Shown here in pieces: positions 51,718-61,600 of a stretch of DNA of 64,000 bases. Made by a program: the position numbers and the translations under genes. The stretch lies in the NCBI RefSeq assembly GCF_900129445.1, contig NZ_FQVT01000005.1, positions 1-64,000 of the forward strand, read 5' to 3'. Source of the DNA: Salegentibacter echinorum (GTDB lineage Bacteria; Bacteroidota; Bacteroidia; Flavobacteriales; Flavobacteriaceae). The notes beneath the pieces are model-generated. The model made no database searches, was not told where the DNA came from, and saw only the letters and a list, made by a program, of their open reading frames with translations. The stretch's first letter is position 1, and the number at the start of each line of letters is the position of its first letter.

Positions 51718-51753
51718 GAGGTATGCTTGCGAAGAAAAATCTTTTAATTCAAG
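51718..51753. repeat. Dispersed repeat, copy 2 (GAGGTATGCTTGCGAAG)
   Basis: Near-identical to the sequence at 15745-15780 over about 34 positions. It is followed on the plus strand by AAGACATACCTC, which inverts GAGGTATG and makes a hairpin. It lies between cyoE and the barrel gene. Confidence 0.6.
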
Positions 51754-51804
51754 ACATACCTCTAGGAATTTCCTCCCAGATCTATCACTCCAAGATGAAA
51801 ACGA

Positions 51805-53916
51805 TTAATAATCAAAATACCAATTAAAAACATCTGTTTTTAGACCAAAATTCACCCAGCTAGTATTATTTTTAAAAGTAGTATTGGTTTCTATTTCAGG
51901 ACTAAAAGAGCGGAAAATAAAACTTCCGTAGAGCTTTAAATTAGTCGCGGGATTTATAATATAACCTGCCTTAATATTCGCAAACAAAGATTTGGTAGTA
52001 TTTCCCTGGCCAATTTTCACACCGGTATCGAAAGGACGTGAACGTTCACTACTATAAATATCACCTCCGTAAGCCTGGGTATTCATATCATTAAAGTCGA
52101 AGCCTCTTTTTCCATAAATCAAACTAAGATCCCCATACCAGCGTTGCTTTTTATAGCGGGCAATAGCTATAAACTCTCTAAAATTAGCTCCCCAGGGATG
52201 CGCCATAGATTGGTTGTTGTGCCCATAATTCAAAACGCCTGTATTATGGGAATATGTGTAGGGCCTCACCTGGTTGTATTCTGCCCTAAGAAAAAGACCT
52301 GACACATTAAAAGCATTAAAATATTTCACCCCTATTTGATAGCCTAACTTATTCTTCCAACTTTGTTTACCGCCAAAAACGTCTCCACTAGAAAACTCAT
52401 CAATCACCAATTGACCATAAACATTTAGTTTATTCGAGACTTTGTATTTGGAAGCAAATCCTAAAATAGCATTCCCACCCCGGGCACCGGTTGAGAATTC
52501 TATAGCGCGATAAAAAATGATCGGGTTTAGATAATTAAGATCAAAGCCGCGATTATTATCATTCTCCCAAACAACAGATTCAAAGAGACCAATATTAAGT
52601 CGGCTGGTTACATTATAGCTTAAATAATGGTTTGCCATATATTTTGTTCTAAAAGAACCACTCTCGGTTACTGCAGGTCTCACATCCCGCAAAGACATCC
52701 AGGTATTGGTATATTTTAGTTTCCAAAATGTAGTATTTAATTTAAAATAAGGATAAGAAGAACCAATATCACTTATAAACAGAGAGCGATAGCCTTCACC
52801 TATAAAATTTTTGCCGTGCCCAAATTGAATATTAAAAAATTTACCGGGCGAATAAGACAGATAGCCTTCTGCCACGGGATAATCAAAGCCACCATCCATA
52901 AATGGTTTTGCAATTCCACGACCAGGAACAATAGCGGGATCGCCCCCATCTGGTTTTATAGATTGCGCATAGCGATTAAAATATTCTGCAAAGCGGCCCT
53001 GATTTTCGTAAGCAACCGTATAAAAATTAAAGCCTTTTCCTAATCCACCCTGAAAAATCAAGGCTCGGGTATTATTATAAGTAAAATCAAACTTTTCCTG
53101 CTCAAAATCTTTACCTAACTGTAAATCCAGCCCGAAATCTAAAGTAAACCAATAATCTTCAGCCTGGTATTGCACCAGGTGTTCGTTCCAAATCTTTCTA
53201 CCAAACCAGCTTGTCTTTGGTTTAAGCATTTTATCTTCTTCCGCTTTAAAATTATAATACTTCGCTACTTCGGCAAACAAAAAAGGTTTTGTGGCAGCGT
53301 GAGTATTCACCCCAATCTTATTAAAGTCCGCCTCAAACCGGGTATAGAATTCGTGGGAAAGCGGAATATTGATTTGACTTTCGTAGCGCGGACTTGCAAA
53401 ATCCCCGGACTTTATTTTCTCATATTCATCTGTATAAAGCGCTGAAGCTTGCTTTAAAACTAACCCTGTACTTTCCTGATTTACTTTAGTAGGCTGAACC
53501 TGTATCGTCTTCTCCATATCTAAAGGAACTTGCAGTTCCATTCTAAATTGAAGAAAAACAGGCCCGGAGTTTATAGTCGCCGGCTTTATCGCTGGAAGAA
53601 GTTGAAAAATCCTTTCTATCTCGCGTTTTAACTGGGGATAATCTGCGTCGAGATAAATAATTCTAAAATTACCGGTTTTTGTTACTTCAAAAATAAGATT
53701 TATCGCACCTCTATAATTTTCTTCAGCTACAATTTCAGGAAGCTTAAAGTTTTCAAATATAAATTGCCGAACGTTTCTATTAAAACAAGCTTCTTTTTTC
53801 TGAAAAGCTACATTTTCACATTCCGGAAATTGAGGGTAAACTTCCTGGCTACTTCTATTTTGTGCGTGAGTATTTGCAAAAAATAGTAGGGTTAAAAGAA
53901 ACAGGGTGTTTCTCAT
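51805..53916 (-). CDS. RemB/Wzi-like outer membrane barrel with a TonB-C-like N-terminal domain
   Basis: A 703-residue protein with signal peptide (MRNTLFLLTLLFFANTHAQ). Residues 28-135 (PQFPECENVAFQKKEACFNRNVRQFI, RGAINLIFEVTKTGNFRIIYLDADYPQLKREIERIFQLLPAIKPA) are a TonB C-terminal-type domain, strikingly like the neighbouring TonB. Residues 180-703 form a capsule-assembly Wzi/gliding RemB-like barrel (NIQFGHGKNFIGEGYRSLFISDIGSSYPYFKLNTTFWKLKYTNTW). RemB is a mobile gliding-motility protein of Flavobacterium. The name RemB is from memory. Confidence 0.7.
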   Translation of the reverse strand: MRNTLFLLTLLFFANTHAQNRSSQEVYPQFPECENVAFQKKEACFNRNVRQFIFENFKLPEIVAEENYRGAINLIFEVTKTGNFRIIYLDADYPQLKREIERIFQLLPAIKPATINSGPVFLQFRMELQVPLDMEKTIQVQPTKVNQESTGLVLKQASALYTDEYEKIKSGDFASPRYESQINIPLSHEFYTRFEADFNKIGVNTHAATKPFLFAEVAKYYNFKAEEDKMLKPKTSWFGRKIWNEHLVQYQAEDYWFTLDFGLDLQLGKDFEQEKFDFTYNNTRALIFQGGLGKGFNFYTVAYENQGRFAEYFNRYAQSIKPDGGDPAIVPGRGIAKPFMDGGFDYPVAEGYLSYSPGKFFNIQFGHGKNFIGEGYRSLFISDIGSSYPYFKLNTTFWKLKYTNTWMSLRDVRPAVTESGSFRTKYMANHYLSYNVTSRLNIGLFESVVWENDNNRGFDLNYLNPIIFYRAIEFSTGARGGNAILGFASKYKVSNKLNVYGQLVIDEFSSGDVFGGKQSWKNKLGYQIGVKYFNAFNVSGLFLRAEYNQVRPYTYSHNTGVLNYGHNNQSMAHPWGANFREFIAIARYKKQRWYGDLSLIYGKRGFDFNDMNTQAYGGDIYSSERSRPFDTGVKIGQGNTTKSLFANIKAGYIINPATNLKLYGSFIFRSFSPEIETNTTFKNNTSWVNFGLKTDVFNWYFDY

Positions 53917-53991
53917 AAAGATTTGGAAACAAGATTAATTATAAGCTGGAAATATACATTTTTTTAAATAAAAAATGTTTTAAAACTAAAA

Positions 53992-54014
53992 AATCCCGGG
54001 CAGCACCCGGGATT
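53992..54014 (-). terminator. Intrinsic terminator after tonB
   Basis: Stem AATCCCGGG / CCCGGGATT with a 5-base loop, followed by TTTTTAGTTTT on the minus strand. It lies 27 bp after the tonB stop. Confidence 0.85.
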
Positions 54015-54040
54015 CCTTTAAAACAAATATTATACTGTAC

Positions 54041-54763
54041 TTAATCCTGAACCTGAAAAACGATAGGCAGTGAGTACATTACCCCAACTGCTTTCCCGCG
54101 TTGTTTACCAGGTTTCATTTTTGGAAGTTTGTTAATCACCCTCGCGGCTTCTTTCTCCAATCTTGGGTGCGGCGCACGCGATCTTACATCAACAATATTA
54201 CCTTTTTCATTAATCTTAAACTGAACGATTACCCTGTTCACACCGCTTAGACCAAGTTCTGCACCGAGATCTGTATCGAACTCACGGTTTACAAACTTAT
54301 TAATCTTTTGGCTCATACATTGCTTACGCTCTTCGTTGTTGCTAAGGTTTTCACAACCCGGGAAGATTGGCACATCCTCAATTACAGCAAAAGGAACGTC
54401 TTCAACTTCTTCTTCAACAGGAGCTTCTACCACTTCTTCTACTTCTACAACCTCTTCAAGATTGGTTTCGGTAGATTCAATCTCATCTTCTTCTACTTCC
54501 TCTTCGTCTTCAACAACCTCAATAACCTCTGGTGCCGGAGGCGGTGGTGGCGGTGGTGGTGGCGTATTCTGCATTTCGGTAATTGGGATTTCCTCATCGT
54601 CTAAGTCGTCCATGTCTAACTGCCCAACATCAATGGCTTCCTTATCATAAGTCTTCCATTCTATAGCTCGCCAGGTAATAAGCAGGACCAGGATAAGCCC
54701 TATTTGCAGAAAGAATACACTCTTTCTTTTTAAATCTGCTTTTGGATTTTTCTTCGGTTCCAT
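54041..54763 (-). CDS. tonB: Energy transducer TonB, acidic linker type
   Basis: A 240-residue TonB. One membrane segment (about residues 15-31), a run of nine prolines (residues 68-76), then an unusually acidic linker rich in Glu and Val (about 79-124), and the C-terminal domain (about 150-240: NRVIVQFKINEKGNIVDVRSRAPHPRLEKEAARVINKLPKMKPG). TonB normally has a Pro-Lys linker; this acidic form is common in Bacteroidota. It couples proton force to outer-membrane receptors. The terminator follows. Confidence 0.92.
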   Translation of the reverse strand: MEPKKNPKADLKRKSVFFLQIGLILVLLITWRAIEWKTYDKEAIDVGQLDMDDLDDEEIPITEMQNTPPPPPPPPPAPEVIEVVEDEEEVEEDEIESTETNLEEVVEVEEVVEAPVEEEVEDVPFAVIEDVPIFPGCENLSNNEERKQCMSQKINKFVNREFDTDLGAELGLSGVNRVIVQFKINEKGNIVDVRSRAPHPRLEKEAARVINKLPKMKPGKQRGKAVGVMYSLPIVFQVQD

Positions 54764-54807
54764 AATTGGTTATTGATTAATAAGGATTGCTAAAATAAAT
54801 ATTTTTT

Positions 54808-55236
54808 CTAAAAAATTAAATTAATCTTGCTATTTAACCTTTTAAAAAACTTCTCCAGTATGAGAAAAAGAAATACAGCAAGTAATACACCAGCAGAATT
54901 GGCTAGGGCATCAAGCCAATCGGGTTCCCTGTAACTGGTGAGAACACCTTGTAATACTTCAATTAACATACCAAAAACGATGGCTGCGCCTGCTAATTTA
55001 AACAAATTGCTCTTATAACCGCGGTTAGCCGGAGTTTTTAGTATAAAAAATATCTTCCATAAAAACACAAAGCCAAAGTATGCAGCAAGATGCAAAAGCT
55101 TATCTGTTGGTTCAAAAGTGCCAACACTAACTTTTCCCAATTGCACTAATGAAGATAAAACAAGTACAATAGTATAAATACTCGCTACACCTAAAGCGGT
55201 TTTAGCTATCCAGGAATTTTTGATAATCTTCTGCAC
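54808..55236 (-). CDS. VanZ-like membrane protein
   Basis: A 142-residue protein with four membrane segments and TDKLLHLAAYFGFVFLW, GMLIEVLQGVLTSYREPDWLDALANSAGVLLAV, the VanZ family core. VanZ relatives affect teicoplanin sensitivity in Gram-positives; the role here is unknown. It starts at GTG 55236 and overlaps gcvH by 35 bp. Confidence 0.85.
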   Translation of the reverse strand: MQKIIKNSWIAKTALGVASIYTIVLVLSSLVQLGKVSVGTFEPTDKLLHLAAYFGFVFLWKIFFILKTPANRGYKSNLFKLAGAAIVFGMLIEVLQGVLTSYREPDWLDALANSAGVLLAVFLFLILEKFFKRLNSKINLIF

Positions 55237-55582
55237 TTAAAAGGTCTTCTACCTGAGATTTATTTGAAAACTTCATCTTGATCATCCAGCCTTCACCATA
55301 AGGATCTTCATTTACTTTCTCTGGCTCATCTTCCAGACTTTCATTAAATTCTACAATCTCACCATCTAAAGGTAAAAGCAGATCTGAAACGGTTTTTACG
55401 GCTTCTACCGTACCAAAAACCTCTTCCTGCTCCAGGGTTTCGTCTATAGTCTCTACCTCAACATATACGATATCCCCTAACTCACTCTGAGCAAAATCTG
55501 TTATACCAATTGTGGCCGTATCGCCTTCAATTTTGATCCATTCGTGATCCTTACTGTACTTTAAATCTTCTGGAATTTTCAT
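55202..55582 (-). CDS. gcvH: Glycine cleavage system H protein
   Basis: A 126-residue lipoyl carrier. MKIPEDLKYSKDHEWIKIEGDTATIGITDFAQSELGDIVYVE and VFGTVEAVKTVSDLLLPLDGEIVEFNESLEDEPEKVNEDPYGEGWMIKMK are the GcvH blocks; the lipoylated lysine lies in the EAVKTVSD segment. Other glycine cleavage genes are not in the window. It lies 62 bp after sprA and overlaps the VanZ-like gene. Confidence 0.96.
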   Translation of the reverse strand: MKIPEDLKYSKDHEWIKIEGDTATIGITDFAQSELGDIVYVEVETIDETLEQEEVFGTVEAVKTVSDLLLPLDGEIVEFNESLEDEPEKVNEDPYGEGWMIKMKFSNKSQVEDLLSAEDYQKFLDS

Positions 55583-55644
55583 TAGTTCATTTTTATATTA
55601 GCACAAAGTTAATTTTTTAAATCAATACTTCAAACAAGCCCTCA

Positions 55645-58600
55645 CTAATTTCCAAAATTATAACGCAAGGTTATTCCAGACCTAATAGTTGTTTGTGGAA
55701 ATGCCGTAGAAACAGCATATTCAGAGAAGTTGTGTTCGTAGTAAAAAATAGCGGTAAGATTATTGGAAATCGCATAATCTGTTTTAAAATTAATGCGCCA
55801 AATATCCTGTCCCGATACCACCTGGCTTGTTTCCAAATCTAAATATCTAATGATACTTTTATTTCTTCGGAAGGAAACATCGGCCTTAAAATTAAGATCA
55901 CTGCTTAAAATGCGATTGGTCCCTCCCAGCCCGGTAGCAATTCTTAAATCTTTAATTCGGTAGCCGGCTCCAAAAATATATTCATTCCCTGTAGTTTCGG
56001 TTAACAGGTTATTATCAAAACTCAAAGAAAGCATTCTGTCTTTTCTCACTTCGGCTAAAAGCTGAATGGCATTTTTTGTTTCTAAATCTACCCGAAATAA
56101 GGGCGTAAACAATTCGGTGAGCACTACATTAGAATAGAGCATTGGATTTTTAAAATCCCCGGCCTGGTTGGTTTCAAATTTATTTTCAGGGTCATAATCT
56201 AAATTAGTTTGAAATTGGTTGATGGTATAATTAGACTGATACCCGTGATTTATGGAAATCCTTCTAAACTTATCCCTAAACCAACCAATGCGCATCAAAC
56301 CGGTATATTTCACATCCCAATTAGGAAGCGGCGCATCTCTAAAAGCCCCAAGCTTAATCTTTCCTGGATCTTTCCCTGCATAAGCCGAATAAAATGCCGG
56401 CAATAATACTGCCTGGCTTGTTTTGCCAAGTCCTTTTGGATAACCATCCTCATCGGTATCGCCAGGATCTAAACCGTGTTTTCTTGCTAGACGGCGGGCA
56501 ATCTCTAACCTATTTGCTCTAAAAGTTTCAAAAGTTTTGGAAGATTCCTCAGTAGACTGGTTAAATGCGGTTTTAATTAAAATGGTAGAAATATTAAAAT
56601 TACCATAATTGTAAGGCGTTAACGCCTCGTATTGCATGGAGCTTTGATCTACCCGATAATTTTCAGAATAATTTTCAGAATAATTTCTATTGGCGTTAAG
56701 TTCTATAGTTAGATCTGGTAAGGTAGCCAAAGAAGCTTTAAAATCGAGTTGTTCATTTTTCAAGGTAGAATACTGCTGATTAAAATTTTGGTAGGTAGTT
56801 AACCATCCACGTCTTGCGGCCATATAACGCACCTCATCCTGCAATCCAAAAATAAATGCAGTACTTGGTTTTAAGGTTCCCATAAACCCAATACCACGCG
56901 TATATCCCGGTAGGAAGGTGCCTTCATTCTGCCGATAATTTACCTGAACCCTACTCACAATTGTCGCAATATCTACCAGCGTATTATGGCCCTTGCTCGT
57001 TTTCTTTACAGGGGCTTTGGTAGTTTCTTCCACCTCTGGATCCTTATTAGCATCTAAAGTTGGCACTCCCACACTTCTTTGCTTAATAGTTTGCCCGGTT
57101 TTATTGGTTTTCTTCTCCAAACCAAGGTAGGAATACAGCCGCTCCATATCTAAGTTGGCATTAATTTGATGAGAGCTGGAGTTTTGCACGCTGTTTCCAA
57201 TATCTGGGACGTCTTCCAAATTATCGTAAATTTTAGAACCTCTGCGCCACTGGAAATCCCCGGTATAGGAATAGGTAGCTTTAATAAAGTCTAAGACAGG
57301 AATTTTATTAAATGGCAGCTCATAATTTACCTGTAGGTTTTGAAAGTGAACATCTGGCTCCCCTATGCTAAAAAAGTTATCCCAAATCCCAATGTTATTA
57401 TCGGCAAAACCACGTTCGTCAATATAATTCCTTACAATTCTATTATTGGAAGCATTAAAATTAAAGCTAAGAGAATTGGTAAGGTTGTAATTTATCCCGT
57501 ATTCCCAATTGAAAAGATAATTACGCTGATACAGTATTGGCAAGCTTATATCTTCTTCGCTAAGCTCTGTAGATCTAAACTTCTGCTGAGTGTACTGCCG
57601 TAAAATATTAGAACTTGCATTGATATTAGAGGGTAACAAATTAATATTAAAATCACGCACCAAAGAATAATAATCACTACTATCTAAAGCCGAAATATTC
57701 TTAAATGGCTCTACTTTTTTAGGCTCAAAATTAAATTCATAGGTAGCGCCCACCCGCACATTCTGGTCTAAAGCCTCTTCAATTTCAAAATCCCGATGAT
57801 CTACCTGGTTATAGGAGGTGGTGAACACAAAATTCTCAATATCATAAGGCATGGGCTTTGCCTTACCGGTACGCTCTTTTCTAAGACCAATTAAGTTAAA
57901 GCTCTGCCGCTTGGTATAAGATTGGGATTGCCTTTTCACCCGCTCCTTTTCTGCAGGATCTACAATGTCTGCCAGCCTGGTATCCAATTCTAAATCTAAA
58001 TATTCCTGGTCGTATTTTGGCGTAATTAGCTCCTCTCCCCTACTGTAATTAAATGGAATTTTTACACCCCATTTCTTCGGAAGTAATTGCCCGGCGTTAA
58101 TATTGGTAACGACATCATACTGTTGGGAATTCTCCCTGCTTCTTTGATTTGGCCCCTGTTCTATGGTACCAAAACCAACCGTACTTTTTCTTCCGGTGGC
58201 TGCAACGGTAGCGAAATCGGCTAAATTGGTATCCATATTAATAATTGTAGCCCAACCACCTTCATTATCGAGGTCTGAAAGCCTTAACTCGTTAAACCAA
58301 ACCTCTCCACAAATATCCTGAACCCCGTTAGTAGGCGTTCCATTTTTCACTCCTAACATTAGCATGCGCACGTTCCCGAAGCTTGGATTCCCTTTTATTC
58401 CAAGCCGCAATTGTCCCATTTCATAAGACTCCTCTTCATCTATGACCTCTAAATTCTCGGTAAAGAAGTTAAGATTTCCGGCATTAAGGGAAGGATCACC
58501 CAGCACGCTGGTTTTAACCCTTTGTAATAGTTCTAAAGGCAATTCCATTTTATTGACTTCCGGCCATATTTCTTCAGCCGTTTGCGCTCCAAAACTGGTT

Positions 58601-61600
58601 GGCGTCAACGGAATTTCCACCTGATAATAATTATCTGAAAAATCTGTTCCTATTCTTAGAAAAGCAACTAACTGCTCATCTTTTAGCGGCGATTTCCCCT
58701 GAAGTCCTTCAGCGTGAAGAAACATTTCCAAATTTTTGTATTGCCTCATATCAATTTGGAAATTCTTATAAACGGCCCTGGCATCTTGCGGCACTAAATC
58801 ACAAACGCGCAATGACAGAGATTGTTCGTTCTGTCTTACATTGGTGTTATTTTCATAAAGCTCTTCTCTAAACACACCGGGAGGCAAAACATAAGGAATT
58901 GGCTCCCTGTTTTCATTTTCCTCAATATTTACGGCAGAAACTTCAAATAAAGTATTTTGGTTTTCAGGAATATTACCTTTATCCCGAAGGTTACGGGTAT
59001 AACGACGATAATCGCCACGCACCAACTCCATAGTACCAAATCGCAGCAACGTCTCATCTTTAAAATCTGATAGAAACATTCGCATAAATCTAATAGACCT
59101 ATAATCTGCAATACCGCCTTTAGCATCTGTAGGCTCGTAGATTGGCACTTTAAATTGCACCCATCGCACCGGGATCTCCTGCCCGTTTCGCATAGTTACC
59201 TGCGACTTTTTCTCATCGGTAATATATTGGTTATTGTTCACATCCATCCCGGGATAGAAAGGAATTTCATATTCAAAATAACTATCTATTGTGTTCATGG
59301 TATTGTCCCGGTTCACATCTTCAGCCGTAGGCAGGGTGGTGTTTCCTCTATTAGTATCTCCAACTTCGGTGGGAGAGTTGCCATCAATACCATTATAATT
59401 CCTATAACGACTAACAATGTCTCCTTCAGCGTCTAAAAAATATTGATAATTATCTGCGGCAGGATCAGGAAGACCAGCGAAATTTGGGAATTTCACAGCT
59501 TCTTCAGCATCAGAAAGTCCATCGTAACCAACATCTTGATTTATACGTTGCTGCCCTTCAGAATCAAAAGCATACACCAGGGATTGATCTGCCGGCACCT
59601 TTGCTAATTCGGTAGCAATAGTATTTTGAGCACCACCATCTTTAGGCAGGCCGTTTTCATATTGCTTGCGGCCGTCTTTTACCACATCTTCAGAAATATT
59701 CCCTAAATTAAAATTGATACTTCCTCCAGATTTTCCCGCATTTTCCTCATAAATATAAGGATCCATCACCCAAAACTCTATAAACTCCACATTACTTTGT
59801 TCGAAATTTGTAGTGTTTACTCCCCGCATCATTCCGCCAAAACTTTCCCCGGGATTAGGTAAAGAATTATTGCTCGCGGCAGGATTAAAATTATAAGGCC
59901 CACGTTCTTCGGGATAATAAGAAACATCCATCGTATAAATCACCTGAGCCTGACCTTGAGCAACGTCGGTATTTGGAAAAATTTCATTTAAGGAAACCCT
60001 CCTGGTGGCATAACTGGAAATATCATTTTCTGAAATTCCCGAAGGTCTATTTCTACTGTAAAAAATAGGATCTATAGTGTACCAGGACATTTTCGCCCGC
60101 TTATTTCCTACATTGATATTACCATTGGCCAACTCCCCACCGTAACCAAGTGGCACACTACTCAACTCCCAGCTAAGCGGAGAATTGATATCTATGGAAG
60201 TTTGCGCAGCTTCAAAATCGTCTATATACGTGGTTGCTTTTCCTTCAAAATCATTTACTGCCGGAGAACCGGGCTGCAAATAGGCAAATTCCCCGGTAAC
60301 CGAGAAATTTGAAGGAACATCGGTATCTATATTGGGGAGTTTATTGACCAATCTTGTAAAAAACGGGACCTCGGTAGAATAATTAAGGTTAAAACCAAAG
60401 ATGGAATTGTTAATGGGCTCGTAGCTATAATTGGCTTTTTGGGTGAGTGGTTTTTCCCTAAGATTTAAATAAGTAGCGCCTACTAAAAAGTTTTCATTAA
60501 ATTGATGTTCTACATTTAAGCCTGTAAAACGCTTGGTTTGCTGCCCAAATAAAGCATTGTTTTCTGTATTTACCTGGATAGGAATATCAGATGCCAGCAA
60601 AGCTTCGTCTATAATTTGCACCCGCCCCAATTCATAGTTTACTACATAATCCACACCTTCCTGCAGGACTCTCCCCCCCGCCGTCACGGTAACCGAACCC
60701 GGCGGCAGGTTAAAACCAATGCGGATACCATCTACTTCCCCAGAAGTATATCTTCCTTTTAGCTGAAACTTATTTTTATCGGCATCTTCCTGTTCCGCTT
60801 GTGTTTTTGTAGTACGGTAAAGTGACCTAAACACATATTTTTCCTGATTGGCATTCCATGTTTCAGGATTATCATAATCTTCTACCCCGGCATTGGGATT
60901 ATTATCCAACTCGTCGAACAAATGTTTTCCAAAAGGTTCTACGGAAGTAAAAATTATATTCCCATTTTCGGGATCAATGGTCAAACCGGGTACAAAATCG
61001 AAAAAACCGTCCCCACCGTTTATAGGATCGTTATTGGTATTTAAATTATCCAGGTTAAAAACACGAAGCAACGGAGTTTCGGCTACGTCTTCCGGAAGCG
61101 GCACAGCACCATCGTTAGTCGGTTTAATGTAATTTAAGGGCTGCGGATCTGTATATAGAATATTCATTCTAAAATCTTCCCGCTCTAATTGATAAGCGCC
61201 AAGATTATAGATGTTTTTCATCATAAGGTCCCACACCGGTTCCTCTACATTGGTGATGGTACTTTTTAGCATTTTCACCACCAGGTTTTTGTTTACCCTT
61301 AGATTGGTGTTGGGATCCTGTCCTGGATTGGGAGTTGGATTAGCATCCCCGGTGGCATTTACACCGTCATTCGCAAACTCTCCTACCTGGTAAACTTTTC
61401 CGTTTACGGTATATTGAAAGGCAACCGCCAAAATCTCGTCATTACTTAATCGCTGGTTTAATGAAATATAACCCAATTCTGAATTTAGGTTATATTCGTT
61501 GGGTTGCAGTTGCCGCGCATTTTCCAACTTCACATAATCCAGCCCTTCAGAAACCTGCACTCCGCCAAAACCATTTTCTACGGTGGCTACATCCCTAATC

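Noticed and set aside
54336-54650. Plus-strand ORF rich in Ser, Thr and Gly
   Set aside because: It is the shadow of the acidic and polyproline linker of tonB on the other strand.
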